Source: Candidatus Eremiobacteraceae bacterium
GTDB taxonomy: Bacteria; Vulcanimicrobiota; Vulcanimicrobiia; Eremiobacterales; Eremiobacteraceae
Length of the DNA: 50,136 bases
Direction of reading: 5' to 3'
Assembly: GCA_036511855.1 (NCBI GenBank)
Contig: DATCBN010000074.1
Location: 1 to 50,136, forward strand
In this document: positions 1 to 8,646 of the stretch, piece after piece
How positions within the stretch are numbered: position 1 is the first letter of the stretch
Layout: every line of letters starts with the position of its first letter
The notes under the pieces: generated by a model
What the model was told of the DNA's origin: nothing
The model's database searches: none
What the model saw: the letters and a program-made list of their open reading frames with translations, nothing else
Program-made: the position numbers and the translations under genes

Positions 1-1043
1 AACATCGGCAGCGAAAGCATCCTCGAAGCCGCATCTTCGGCTACGGGAAACGGGCCGGCGGCTCTCGATCTGCCGGCGAACGCAGCTTGCCGGTGGAGCG
101 GCATCGGATAGTGTATGCCGTAGCCGATGCCCGCTTCTCGCAACGCGGCTTCAACGTTTGTGCGATCGTCGACCAGCACCACCATTAGATGATAGACGTG
201 GCGGCCATCTCCGCGCTCCGCCACAAGCTTGATGCCCGCGGCTCCGTCGAACAAGTCGCGATAGTGGGCCGCCGCGGCCCGACGCTCGTCGTTCCATGCC
301 TTCAGGTGCGCGAGCTTCACGCGCAGCACGGCTGCGTGCAGCGTATCGAGAACGCTGTTCTCGCCCAGCATGTCGTGGCGGTAGCGGCTCGTCTTCTCTT
401 GCCCGAGCCATCGCTTCGCGCGTACGATGCGCGCAAGCTCCGGATCGTTCGTCAACAGTGCTCCGCCATCGCCAAGCGCGCCGATATTCTTCGTGGGATA
501 AAAGCTGAAGCATCCGGCGTCGCCAAACGTGCCGGCATTCTTGCCGCGATACTCGGCGCCGTGTGCTTGCGCTGCATCTTCGACGACGAAGAGCCCGCGC
601 TCGCGGGCGAAGAGCATTATGGGATCCATTTCGACCACCTGGCCGAAAAGATGCACCGGCATGACCGCCTTGGTGCGCGCGGTTGTGGCGCCGGCCACGG
701 CAGCGATGCTGAGCAATAGTGTATCTGGATCGACGTCGACGAACACCGGCGTGGCATTGTTCGCGGTGACGGCGAATGCGGTTGCGGCGAACGTGTTGAC
801 GGGGACGATCACCTCGTCGCCCGGACCAACGCCGAGCGCTTCGAGCGCGAGCTTCAATGCGGCGGTGCCGCTGGACGTCCCAACACAATGCGCGCTATCG
901 ATATAGCGCGCGAACTCTCGCTCGAACTCCTCGAGATCGCGCCCTTGGGCAAATCCGCAATCTTCGAGGACCCGCGCGATGGCGTTTTGCAGATCGGGCG
1001 CGATTCGCGCGTGTTGGCGCTTGAGATCGACGAATGGAACCAT
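1..1043 (-). CDS. DegT/DnrJ/EryC1/StrS-family sugar aminotransferase, C-terminus cut by window edge
   Basis: PLP-dependent aminotransferase that would convert a keto-sugar nucleotide to an amino sugar for surface polysaccharide synthesis. Reading the minus strand from ATG at 1043 gives about 347 open residues running off position 1. It starts MVPFVDLKRQH, as is typical for the family. GTSSGTAAL (55-63) would bind the PLP phosphate, D156 in VVEDAAQAHGA would pair with the pyridine nitrogen, and K185 in FYPTKNIGA is the expected Schiff-base lysine. YGIHYPMPLH near the visible end is also characteristic. Probably only some 20-30 C-terminal residues are missing. GAAGGCGG upstream may be the ribosome binding site. 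It lies 51 nt downstream of the FkbM methyltransferase on the same strand, so the two are probably co-transcribed. The exact sugar substrate cannot be read from sequence. Confidence 0.93.
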   Translation of the reverse strand, partial: MVPFVDLKRQHARIAPDLQNAIARVLEDCGFAQGRDLEEFEREFARYIDSAHCVGTSSGTAALKLALEALGVGPGDEVIVPVNTFAATAFAVTANNATPVFVDVDPDTLLLSIAAVAGATTARTKAVMPVHLFGQVVEMDPIMLFARERGLFVVEDAAQAHGAEYRGKNAGTFGDAGCFSFYPTKNIGALGDGGALLTNDPELARIVRAKRWLGQEKTSRYRHDMLGENSVLDTLHAAVLRVKLAHLKAWNDERRAAAAHYRDLFDGAAGIKLVAERGDGRHVYHLMVVLVDDRTNVEAALREAGIGYGIHYPMPLHRQAAFAGRSRAAGPFPVAEDAASRMLSLPM

Positions 1044-1094
1044 CAAGGACCGCCTTCGGCGCACGTGCGGGCTCGCGCCTTCATCGTGGCGCCG

Positions 1095-1958
1095 TCACGC
1101 CAATACAGGTTTGAGCCGGCGTTCTACGGCAGCCGCGCGTGCGCACACGATGTCCGTGAACGATTTCGGCCGTGCGTGTTCGGCGAGAAGCTGCTCTTCT
1201 TTTGCCGGAGTCAGGGCGCCCTCGCGAGTCATCGTGAAGAACGAAAATCCCAGCGCCCGAAGTTGCGCGAGGAAGTTTTCCGGATCGCATCCGCTCAGCC
1301 GCATGCCGTGAGGCCAAAATTCGGTCACGAGTACGACATTCTCGTGGCTCCGAAGCGTATTCATCATCCCCTTGAGCGCGTGCGGCTCGAATCCCTGAAT
1401 GTCCATTTTGATCAGGTCGACGCGATCCCATCCGGCAATGCTCTCATCGATGGCGATGACTCGAACGTCGACGGTGGTTCTGCCGGTGCCGGTGGAATAC
1501 ATACGATGGTCGCCCCGGTTTCGCGAGTCGGCACGGAATAGTTCCGCAGAACTCGATTTTTCGCCCGCGGCGGCTTCGATCACGGTTACGACGGCTTCGA
1601 GATTGTTGAGAGCCACGTTCATCCGGAGGACCGCGGCATTGTCGGGATCGGGCTCGACCGCGAGCACCCTTCCGGTGCTGCCGACGGCCATGCCGAACAT
1701 GACCGCGTAGTAACCGATATGGCCGCCGATGTCGATGACGTGATCACCGGGCTCGATGATAGACCCGAGCAATGCGGTCTCGCGCGGCTCCCACGTACGT
1801 CGGAACAAAATATCGAAACTCACGATGTTGTCGCGTGTGTCGACGTAGAACGGGTGACCGTGCACGGTGGTGCGGACGACATTGCCACGCATGAGCCGCA
1901 CCATCGAGAGCGGTACGGCTCTTACAATCTCTGCGATGTCGTCGAGCGCGAAGGTCAT
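1095..1958 (-). CDS. FkbM-family SAM-dependent methyltransferase
   Basis: A 287-residue class I methyltransferase of the FkbM family, which usually O-methylates sugars in polysaccharides, glycolipids or antibiotics. SAM-binding motif I is GDHVIDIGGHIGYY at 71-84, followed by the acidic loop VLAVEPDPDN. DLIKMDIQGFEPHAL is the family-typical second motif. The N-terminal 60 residues resemble the short cap seen in other FkbM proteins. Its neighbours are a sugar aminotransferase downstream and a flippase and sugar-phosphate transferase further along, so a sugar methylation role in O-antigen or exopolysaccharide synthesis is likely. The acceptor is unknown. Confidence 0.9.
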   Translation of the reverse strand: MTFALDDIAEIVRAVPLSMVRLMRGNVVRTTVHGHPFYVDTRDNIVSFDILFRRTWEPRETALLGSIIEPGDHVIDIGGHIGYYAVMFGMAVGSTGRVLAVEPDPDNAAVLRMNVALNNLEAVVTVIEAAAGEKSSSAELFRADSRNRGDHRMYSTGTGRTTVDVRVIAIDESIAGWDRVDLIKMDIQGFEPHALKGMMNTLRSHENVVLVTEFWPHGMRLSGCDPENFLAQLRALGFSFFTMTREGALTPAKEEQLLAEHARPKSFTDIVCARAAAVERRLKPVLA

Positions 1959-2042
1959 CGTATCGCGAGTTATCTAGTACGGACTGATGGTCCTTGCCGC
2001 ACGCGGTTGCCTAGTATCTCGCCATCTGAAATGCGACTAGCG

Positions 2043-2726
2043 CTAGATTTGACTGAACGCGTATTCGGTCTCCATTAAACGCACAGGACCAGAATTGTTC
2101 AGCGATACGTACAGCGTTCGAATGAGGCCCGTCGAAGAACGAGTGTACCGCCACGATGTTCCGCTATATCGTGCGACCGGATTGTAGCTGTGACTCTCGC
2201 CTGCATAGGTCCAACCGCCTGCTTTCATTCGTGCGATCTGACCGCGGGCAAATGACGTCCACGAAGCGAGCGTGCCCGGTGCAGTTGAGGACCAGCGCGA
2301 TATTGCGAAGTCGGTCAACTGCCACTGATTGGTCTCTCCGCGGTTTAGTGCGTCCGCGCACCTTCCGATGTAGAGTTCGGTATCCAACGATACTCCAGCC
2401 GCGGGCTGCACGACGTATTTATTCTGATACATCTGCGGCGTCGGCGCGGTTTGACCGGGTTGTATGGTCTGGGCGTAATACGAAAGGCCGGCAACGGTGA
2501 TCGCGCCGCGATACGATGCCCGCTCGTTGAGAGTACCGCTCGGAGGGGCTGGGAAGGCGATCGAGAGAGTACCTGGGGTGGAAAGGAATTGATGGACCTT
2601 CTGTGCGGTGGCTTGGTCCGGGGCGAGCACGTTATACCGCACGAGCGGTTGTACGGTTGTCGGAGCGGCCATCGCCAACGTCTGAGGCGCGCTAAGCGCA
2701 GCTACCATGAGCACGAGTGAGAACAT
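2043..2726 (-). CDS. Secreted protein of unknown function
   Basis: A 227-residue protein I do not recognise. It begins with a hydrophobic stretch MFSLVLMVAALSAP followed by an AMAAP-like cleavage site, so it is probably exported. The mature part is rich in Ser, Thr, Tyr and Pro without a clear catalytic motif. The first 60 mature residues, with YNVLAPDQATAQKVHQFL, look like a small alpha/beta unit. The C-terminal part contains SHSYNPVARYSGTSWRYTRSS and then a LYVSLNNSG strand. The start is supported by AAAGGGGGA eight nt upstream of the ATG. It follows a repeat-bearing gap and is transcribed like the aminotransferase and FkbM genes, but whether it shares their transcript is not clear. Confidence 0.7.
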   Translation of the reverse strand: MFSLVLMVAALSAPQTLAMAAPTTVQPLVRYNVLAPDQATAQKVHQFLSTPGTLSIAFPAPPSGTLNERASYRGAITVAGLSYYAQTIQPGQTAPTPQMYQNKYVVQPAAGVSLDTELYIGRCADALNRGETNQWQLTDFAISRWSSTAPGTLASWTSFARGQIARMKAGGWTYAGESHSYNPVARYSGTSWRYTRSSTGLIRTLYVSLNNSGPVRLMETEYAFSQI

Positions 2727-2809
2727 GTCAATAATCCCCCTTTTGGATGCTTAACGTTTCCGCGCCCGTCCCCGTTTCAAGATTCGGCTTGGAGGAGGGT
2801 GAACAACCC

Positions 2810-2863
2810 GTACTAGGGTGAGCAACGCTCACCCAATTGGGCAAGCGATGCTTGCCCTAGTAC
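2810..2863. repeat. Palindromic repeat doublet (complete 54-bp unit)
   Basis: A complete inverted doublet. GTACTA leads into hairpin GGGTGAGC-AAC-GCTCACCC, then spacer AATT, then hairpin GGGCAAGC-GAT-GCTTGCCC, closing with TAGTAC. The outer GTACTA/TAGTAC ends are themselves an inverted repeat, so the whole unit could form one long cruciform or two hairpins. The gap lies between two minus-strand genes, just after the stop of the repeat-rich secreted protein. Confidence 0.9.
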
Positions 2864-2882
2864 GAGGTCCGCGCACCGCGCG

Positions 2883-4352
2883 TTAATGGGGACGGGTGCG
2901 CTTTGAAAGCCGCATCGCCGGATATGCGCGCGGCAGATCGGGATGCATCTTTGCGAAGCGTGCACGCTGGAGATCTGCGAGCTCGCCCGGAGAAAGCCTC
3001 GTCGCCGTTTGCGCGGCGGGCAGGCGCGCAGACGTATTGCCAAATGGTTTTCCGACGATACGATAGTCGAACGCCACCGAGGATCGTCCGCCGCCGTTCT
3101 CGCGAACGATGAAGCCAGTGAGCGTCTTTTGCGTTGTATACAGACCGCGGCTATCGCCGTCCGGAGTGATGAAGACAAGATATGGCGACCGTTGATCCAT
3201 CGTGTTGGCAAACGCGGGATCGATGCGGACCACGGCTTGACCGTTGACGAGCTGACCTTGTCCAAAGTCCTCGATGGTCGGTTCGGATTCTTGCGGGCCG
3301 TACGAGTCTACGGAACGGCCGGTTACTGTTTGCGTCCGTATGAGCGGCGAGCCGGACGTGGTCAATAATCCCTTGAGGATCATATTCCCGCCGGGATCGA
3401 GCGACATGATGTGACATCCGCAATTGGACGAATCGGTCACGACGATAGCGGGCGCACCTAGAAACTCGTTGACGACCAAAGCTGCTTGGCCGCCGGCAGA
3501 CGCAAAGCCGTTGAATTCGCCGCCTTCACCGTTTGCCAAACCGAGAAACGCCTGTCCTGCGATGCCGCCGGTGACAACGTCAAGCGCGTCGCTTCCGGTT
3601 CCTGCGCTTGAGATGCGCAATGGATTCGCGCCATGAGCCGCGGTGAGAACCATGCTTCCGTTGCCGTCGATAGTCAGCACCGGTGCTGATTTCGCCGCGA
3701 CTTGGACCTGCATGGCTGGGCCGCCGCCGACCGCATCGATCATGAAGACAGGAGCGGGCGTGTAGCCGACCGCCGGTGCGGTGTTGCTCCCAACTGCGGA
3801 CAGCGCGATCCCGTTCTGCCCAAGAGTCTGGCCAAGCAATCCTGTGCAAGAACCGGAACTGCCGGTCGTGCAGGTGCCGATGGTTCCAATTCCGTTAGCG
3901 CCTTGTTCGCCGGCGACGCCGATCGCGTTGCCGTCAGTGCTTAATGATATTCCCAGCACTCCTGCGAATGGATAGTCGGCATGGGTGGAGCCGCCGACTC
4001 CGAAGTTGCTGCTGGAAGTTCCGTTCAGACCGATGTTGGTCGACGACGTTCCAGTAAGGCCATAGCCGCTGGACGAAACGCCCACAATGCCGCCGCCGCT
4101 GGTCGATTGGCCGAAAATACCCGCGCTCGAAACAGCTTGACCTGAGATCGCGATGCCGGTTCCGTTGTTTACCGCCTTTAGCACCGGTTGATTGCTGTTG
4201 CCTGTGAAGATGACGTTCGGCTGAACGCTCGATTGTCCGGCGAACGCTTTCGCGAAGGCAGGTGGAAGCGGTCCGGCCGCTAGCGATCCGCCGACGACGC
4301 CTATCGCGAGAAATACAAATGCTTTCGCGCGACCCGATTGAAGAATTTTCAT
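2883..4352 (-). CDS. Secreted Gly/Ser-repeat protein, paralogue of the protein at 36091-37332
   Basis: A 489-residue exported protein. I place the start at 4352, where the ATG follows AAAGGAAAC, because a signal peptide begins there (MKILQSGRAKAFVFLAIGVV). The frame is open further upstream, but that part is not signal-like. The first half of the mature protein has short repeats of the form G-[IV]-x-G-x-[ST]-[ST], such as GIVGVSSSGYGLTGTSS, as in beta-helical surface or fibre proteins. The last third carries a conserved block, VFITPDGDSRGLY followed by GFIVRENGGGRSSVAFDYRIV, that is nearly repeated in the 36.1 kb paralogue. Function is unknown; a self-assembling surface layer or fibre component is a guess. 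It is divergent from the flippase gene, with 113 bp between the two starts. Confidence 0.75.
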   Translation of the reverse strand: MKILQSGRAKAFVFLAIGVVGGSLAAGPLPPAFAKAFAGQSSVQPNVIFTGNSNQPVLKAVNNGTGIAISGQAVSSAGIFGQSTSGGGIVGVSSSGYGLTGTSSTNIGLNGTSSSNFGVGGSTHADYPFAGVLGISLSTDGNAIGVAGEQGANGIGTIGTCTTGSSGSCTGLLGQTLGQNGIALSAVGSNTAPAVGYTPAPVFMIDAVGGGPAMQVQVAAKSAPVLTIDGNGSMVLTAAHGANPLRISSAGTGSDALDVVTGGIAGQAFLGLANGEGGEFNGFASAGGQAALVVNEFLGAPAIVVTDSSNCGCHIMSLDPGGNMILKGLLTTSGSPLIRTQTVTGRSVDSYGPQESEPTIEDFGQGQLVNGQAVVRIDPAFANTMDQRSPYLVFITPDGDSRGLYTTQKTLTGFIVRENGGGRSSVAFDYRIVGKPFGNTSARLPAAQTATRLSPGELADLQRARFAKMHPDLPRAYPAMRLSKRTRPH

Positions 4353-4465
4353 TTGCGTTTCCTTTGATAGACGGAAAACTGCTGGCGCCTCAAATCGGCG
4401 ACGGCTGCGGGTATACAGGTGTTCAGCAAGTGCATGGACGATGTCCCCTGCAAATCGGAGGTCAA

Positions 4466-5788
4466 ATGGACCTAATCGAGCCCGTTGCGAATCCGTCACG
4501 TTCGTCGTTCGACGTCCGGCGTTTTGCCGGCGACGCTGGACTCGCGGTCGGCGGAGCGCTCATCGCAAACGCCTTCAACTACGTGTTCCACGCGATGTTG
4601 TCGCGATCGCTCGGACCGACCAACTATGGCACGCTCGCCGCGCTGATTTCGATCGCCGCGATCATGGGCGTGATCGGCAGCGCCATCAACGTCGTCGCGA
4701 TGCGAGAAACCGCGCGGATGTGGGCGGCGCACGACGACGGTGCGATAGTCGGATTCGTCAGGCGCACAGCGTGGTATGCGACTGGCATCGGAGCGGCTGC
4801 CGCGGTTGCGCTGCTCGCCGGCGCGCCGTTGTTGGCTGGCTACCTGCACGTCGCACAACCGTTCGTGTGGCTGGCGTTTGCGCTGTATCTGTTGGTTGGA
4901 ATAACGGCGAGCTACGCGCGCGGCGCCGCGCAGGGGGCGCATCGGTTCGGCCTATTCGCCGCGTCGCTGATCACCGAAGCCATCGTCAAGCTCGCAAGCG
5001 CTCTTGCGCTCGTCGCGCTCGGGTTTGCGGTGTTCGGAGCTATGGGTGGTCTGGCGATCGGCTCGGCAGCGGGTCTGGCTGTGGTGATGTTTGCGATGGC
5101 TCGCCGCAGGAACGTAGACAAGCCCGCAGTCGTGGGCGCGGCCGTCGCCACCGATCATCTGCGCTTGGGAAGCGAATCGCTCAAAGTCCTGGCGGTGTCC
5201 GCCGGCACGACCGCACTCGTGTTTTTGGATCCGATCTTCGCGAAGCATCACCTTGATGGGCAGACCGCGGGATTCTATGGAGCGGCGGGCACCCTTGCGC
5301 GCATCATCCCGTTTGCGGTCGGCTTGATCAGCCTTATCCTCATGCCCAAGAGTGCGGCGTTGCATCGAAGCAGCCGCGCGTCGCTAGAGCGCGTGCTGCA
5401 GGTAACATTCGGAGCCGGAATCGCGGGCAGCCTGTTCGGCTTGCTGTGCGCGTGGCTTGTGCCGGGCCTGCTCGTGCGCGTGATGTTCGGCGCGCAATTC
5501 GGTCCGGCCGCAACGATCCTTCCATTATATGCAGTCGACGCCTCGCTCATCGCGATATGCATCATGGGGACGAGCTATCTCGTGGCAGTCGGCGATTACG
5601 CGATTGGTTGGTACGTCTTCGCCGCCGTCGCCGCCGAAGCGGTACTGATGGCTGTATTCGGGCTGACGCCCTTCCGTCTCATCGGCATCGGCATAGCGGC
5701 AAATGCCTTGCTGCTACCGGCCATAGTCACGCACACGTGGCGTTCGGTAAAAGAAGCGCCGGTGGTCGACGCGTCGCCGAGTCTTTAG
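4466..5788 (+). CDS. Wzx-like polysaccharide/oligosaccharide flippase
   Basis: A 440-residue integral membrane protein of the MOP superfamily (polysaccharide biosynthesis protein), expected to flip undecaprenyl-linked oligosaccharides across the inner membrane. About 12-14 hydrophobic segments are visible. The N-terminus FAGDAGLAVGGALIANAFNY followed by the MLSRSLGPTNYGTLAALIS segment is characteristic of the family, in particular the conserved RxLGPxxYG turn. The start at 4466 is chosen because GGAGG lies five nt before it and residue 1 begins just ahead of the first amphipathic segment; the frame stays open about 200 nt upstream, over the divergent promoter region. Together with the sugar transferase, aminotransferase and methyltransferase it makes a partial O-antigen/exopolysaccharide locus. 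Confidence 0.85.
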   Translation: MDLIEPVANPSRSSFDVRRFAGDAGLAVGGALIANAFNYVFHAMLSRSLGPTNYGTLAALISIAAIMGVIGSAINVVAMRETARMWAAHDDGAIVGFVRRTAWYATGIGAAAAVALLAGAPLLAGYLHVAQPFVWLAFALYLLVGITASYARGAAQGAHRFGLFAASLITEAIVKLASALALVALGFAVFGAMGGLAIGSAAGLAVVMFAMARRRNVDKPAVVGAAVATDHLRLGSESLKVLAVSAGTTALVFLDPIFAKHHLDGQTAGFYGAAGTLARIIPFAVGLISLILMPKSAALHRSSRASLERVLQVTFGAGIAGSLFGLLCAWLVPGLLVRVMFGAQFGPAATILPLYAVDASLIAICIMGTSYLVAVGDYAIGWYVFAAVAAEAVLMAVFGLTPFRLIGIGIAANALLLPAIVTHTWRSVKEAPVVDASPSL

Positions 5789-5798
5789 TAGGGCAACT

Positions 5799-5852
5799 GT
5801 ACTAGGGCAAGCATCGCTTGCCCAAATGGGTGAGCGTTGCTCACCCTAGTAC
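5799..5852. repeat. Palindromic repeat doublet (complete 54-bp unit)
   Basis: GTACTA, hairpin GGGCAAGC-ATC-GCTTGCCC, spacer AAAT, hairpin GGGTGAGC-GTT-GCTCACCC, then TAGTAC. The hairpins are in the opposite order to the 2810 copy. It begins eleven nt after the flippase stop and is followed by a half copy ending CTCCTAC at about 5857-5871. Confidence 0.9.
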
Positions 5853-5881
5853 GGTATGCTCACCCTCCTACATACGAAGAA

Positions 5882-5902
5882 GGCCGATGATAAACATCGG
5901 CC
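5882..5902. repeat. Second palindrome family, copy 1
   Basis: GGCCGATG-ATAAA-CATCGGCC, a perfect 8-bp stem with a 5-nt loop. An identical copy is at 44784-44804 and variants lie at 13047, 30999 and 37346. Here it separates the flippase from the convergent sugar transferase and may also act as a terminator. Confidence 0.7.
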
Positions 5903-5915
5903 CCGCAACAAAAAA

Positions 5916-5984
5916 CTAGGGCAAGCGATGCTTGCCCTAGTACGGCCACAGAAAAATTAGGGCAAGCGATGCTTGCCCTAGTAC
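5916..5984. repeat. Two single palindromic repeat hairpins
   Basis: Two hairpins GGGCAAGC-GAT-GCTTGCCC, each ending in TAGTAC, at 5916-5943 and 5957-5984. The 5' flanks are reduced to CTA and TTA. They lie just downstream of the stop of the convergent sugar transferase gene. Confidence 0.85.
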
Positions 5985-6002
5985 GGTTTACCCTCTTGCG
6001 GT

Positions 6003-6704
6003 TTACCAGGCGCCTTCGCGGAAAAGCACGGCGGGAACGGTGCGCGCGAGTAACCAGAGGTCCACAAGCGGCGACCAGTTGCGGACGTACCACACATCCA
6101 TGGCCATCCAACGACGGAACGGGACCGTGGCGCGGCCGCTCACTTGCCACAAGCCCGTGAGGCCCGGCAACACGTCGAAGCGCTCGAAATAAGGATACGC
6201 ATAGTTGGCCACTTCGTTCGGAAGCGCCGGACGCGGACCGACAAGACTCATATCGCCCCGCAGCACATTCCAAAGCTGGGGCAGTTCGTCGAGGCTGGTG
6301 CGCCGCAGAAACGGGCCGAGACCGTGCAGTCGCGGATCGTTCGCGATCTTCAGCGCGGGGCCATCGCACTCGTTGAGATGGGCGACGTGATCGTGGAGGA
6401 GATGCGCTCCGTCCACCATCGTCCGAAACTTGTAGAACCGAAACGTCTTGCCGTTCTTACCGACACGCATCTGCGAGAAGACCACGCGGCCCGGTGACGT
6501 CATTTTCACCGCGACGGCGATGATTGCCAAAAGTGGTGAGAGTGCGACGAGCAATATTGCGCTGAGGACGACATCCGACGCGCGTTTGAAAAATGACCAC
6601 GCCGCCGGAATACGCCGATGGACCAGCGTCGGTGCGGCGGCACGGCGCGGTGCTAAGGCCGGATGGCGAGCGAGTTCTGCAAGAGTGGCCGACGGCGCGC
6701 TCAT
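6003..6704 (-). CDS. Undecaprenyl-phosphate sugar phosphotransferase (bacterial sugar transferase family)
   Basis: A 233-residue initiating enzyme that would transfer a sugar phosphate from a nucleotide sugar to undecaprenyl phosphate at the inner membrane. After a hydrophilic N-terminal tail there is one hydrophobic segment ([20 protein letters not shown]), then the signature [34 protein letters not shown] with the catalytic Asp-Glu pair, and [12 protein letters not shown]. It is the short monotopic type, lacking the N-terminal multi-TM domain of WbaP/WcaJ. I place the start at 6704 because its ATGA overlaps the deoB stop; an upstream ATG at 6770 is in frame but lies inside deoB. It sits at the end of an operon with the lipoprotein gene and deoB. 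Confidence 0.92.
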   Translation of the reverse strand: MSAPSATLAELARHPALAPRRAAAPTLVHRRIPAAWSFFKRASDVVLSAILLVALSPLLAIIAVAVKMTSPGRVVFSQMRVGKNGKTFRFYKFRTMVDGAHLLHDHVAHLNECDGPALKIANDPRLHGLGPFLRRTSLDELPQLWNVLRGDMSLVGPRPALPNEVANYAYPYFERFDVLPGLTGLWQVSGRATVPFRRWMAMDVWYVRNWSPLVDLWLLARTVPAVLFREGAW

Positions 6705-7858
6705 ACGATGAGCGGTTCCGTGGGTGCGACGAGGCCAAACGTTTCGATCACACGGTTGCCGACTTGACAAAATGAATCGAGCTCACCCAATTCGGTGCCT
6801 CGTATTCCCGGCCGGTAATCGATGAGCGGCGCGAACTCTCGAGTGTGATCGGTGCCGCGGGCCGTGGGGTCGCATCCGTGATCTGCAGTCACGAGCAATC
6901 TATCTCCGGGTCGTAGGCGATTCAATATCTCGGGCATCGCGAGGTCGAGGGCGACCAACGCTTTAGCATATCCATGGGGATCGCGCCGATGCCCATACTT
7001 CGAATCGAAATCGTTGAGATTGGTGAAACAAAAACCGCCGGCGTCACGGTCGAGCCACGCAAGGGTGCGCGCGATGCCCTCATTATTGTCCGCTGTTCGG
7101 CTCCCGGCCGCGATACCCTGGCAACAGTAGATGTCTTGGATCTTGCCAAGGCCGCATGTCGGAACGCCCGCGCGCTCGAGAACGTCGAGAACGCTTGGTC
7201 TTGGCGGCGCGACTGCATAGTCTCTCCGGCCTGCAGTTCGCACGAAATTACCTGACTCTCCGATGAACGGTCTTGCGATAACCCGGTTGACGCGATGCGG
7301 CGGCGCTAGTATTACGCGCGCCTTTTCGCACCACGACCACAGGGTTTCGAGTGGAACGACGTCTTCGTGGGCCGCGACTTGAAACACCGAATCGGCTGAC
7401 GTATATAGTATCGGCCGGCCGGTGCTCATGTGCAGTGGTCCGAGCTCTTCGATGATCTCCGTTCCCGACGCCGCCTTGTTGCCCAGCACTTTCGCGCCGG
7501 CGATCGCCTCGAATTTCTCGACGATCTCCGCCGGAAATCCATTAGGATATGTTGGAAATGCGTGACGCACCACGATGCCCATCATCTCCCAGTGACCGGT
7601 TATTGTATCCTTCCCATTGCTGATCTCGCGCAAACGCCCCACGCCGGCCAATGGGTTGACCACGCGTGCGACACCCGGGATTTCGGCGATGCACCCGAGG
7701 CCGAGCCGTTCGAAATTTGCTAGTGCGAGACCGCCCGCCGATTGTGCGGCGTGGCCGATCGTGTTGGCGCCGGGTGCGTCACCAAAGTTCGCAAAGTCGG
7801 GCGCAGCGCCGACGCCGCCGGAATCGATCACGAGCACGATGGCTCGCGGGTGCGCCAC
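6701..7858 (-). CDS. deoB: Phosphopentomutase
   Basis: A 385-residue enzyme interconverting (deoxy)ribose 1-phosphate and 5-phosphate in nucleoside catabolism; cytoplasmic and Mn-dependent in known members. The N-terminus AIVLVIDSGGVGAAPD carries the first metal Asp. GANTIGH has the Thr that is phosphorylated in the family. GKDTITGHWEMMG and TADHGCDPTARGTDHTREFAPL supply further metal ligands. It starts with GTG at 7858, directly abutting the TAG of the upstream lipoprotein gene, and overlaps the sugar transferase start by four bases, so the three genes are very likely one transcript. Length is normal for DeoB. Confidence 0.95.
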   Translation of the reverse strand: MAHPRAIVLVIDSGGVGAAPDFANFGDAPGANTIGHAAQSAGGLALANFERLGLGCIAEIPGVARVVNPLAGVGRLREISNGKDTITGHWEMMGIVVRHAFPTYPNGFPAEIVEKFEAIAGAKVLGNKAASGTEIIEELGPLHMSTGRPILYTSADSVFQVAAHEDVVPLETLWSWCEKARVILAPPHRVNRVIARPFIGESGNFVRTAGRRDYAVAPPRPSVLDVLERAGVPTCGLGKIQDIYCCQGIAAGSRTADNNEGIARTLAWLDRDAGGFCFTNLNDFDSKYGHRRDPHGYAKALVALDLAMPEILNRLRPGDRLLVTADHGCDPTARGTDHTREFAPLIDYRPGIRGTELGELDSFCQVGNRVIETFGLVAPTEPLIV

Positions 7859-8506
7859 CTACAACACGACCGTTATCGCGATTTCGCGCGTCGTGCTCTT
7901 TCCGTCGGTGCGGACTGCGGTGATGGTGAGCTTTGTGTCGCCGGGCGGGAGAGGAAGCGACGGCAATTTCATTTCCAAGTGGAATTTTCCGGGCGCGATC
8001 TTCGGCACGGCGACAGAAAACGCGCTCACCCGCGCGGTGACCGACGCAGCGTTGCTCGATGTGACGACGTCACCGGTGACCTTGTCGCCTGGGTGGACGA
8101 TGTTCGAGGATAGCAGAACCGAAACGATCCGTACGGGGTCTGTGTCCGATGCGTACGGCACACCCTTCGGTAGGGGCGTTGCCACGCTCGTCACGCCGCG
8201 AGCGGGGACGCCGCGAACAATCGGGATAGTCACCTTTCGCGGCTCGGCTCCGGCGGCAGTCGCCGGACTCGTCACGCCGCTAGCGGGGACGTTGCGAATC
8301 TTCGGGATAATCACGCTTCGCAACTCGGCTCCGGCGGCTCTCGCCGCCTCCGACGCCCCGCTCTGCGGCGCGACGCGTCCAGTCGATGCCACCGTCGAAG
8401 GCTCGCTCACCGGCGTACTGACTGCGGCCGCAACGGGATGGCTTTGCGATGCGCCGCAGCTCGTTAGGACGATCGTCGCTCCAAGAAGCATCGCGCGCAT
8501 CTTCAT
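7859..8506 (-). CDS. Putative lipoprotein with an internal duplicated segment
   Basis: A 215-residue protein of unknown function with a short hydrophobic leader and lipobox LTSC (Cys17), so probably a lipoprotein. Residues about 58-84 and 85-111 are a tandem duplication: AGAELRSVIIPKIRNVPASG and AGAEPRKVTIPIVRGVPARG align nearly residue for residue, each followed by VTS. The region is Ala/Pro/Ser rich and probably extended. The C-terminal half (from about 120) looks like an immunoglobulin-type beta domain: DPVRIVSVLLSSNIVHPGDKV at its start and PPGDTKLTITAVRTDGKST near its end. It is the first gene of the operon with deoB and the sugar transferase, and is divergent from mfd. Confidence 0.72.
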   Translation of the reverse strand: MKMRAMLLGATIVLTSCGASQSHPVAAAVSTPVSEPSTVASTGRVAPQSGASEAARAAGAELRSVIIPKIRNVPASGVTSPATAAGAEPRKVTIPIVRGVPARGVTSVATPLPKGVPYASDTDPVRIVSVLLSSNIVHPGDKVTGDVVTSSNAASVTARVSAFSVAVPKIAPGKFHLEMKLPSLPLPPGDTKLTITAVRTDGKSTTREIAITVVL

Positions 8507-8646
8507 CTATATCACCGTTCGCGCCGAGCGGAGGCCGTTCCGTCCTAGCAAGCATCGGAGGGCGTCGGCCGTTGCTCGCGAATATCGCTCGTCCTAGTAA
8601 TAGGCCGGGTCGAGCGCGACCCGGCCACTGCCCGTTTGGAGCGCGA

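Noticed and set aside
151-888. An open frame of 245 codons near the left edge
   Set aside because: It is a shadow in another frame of the aminotransferase gene, which covers 1-1043 on the same strand and has all family motifs.
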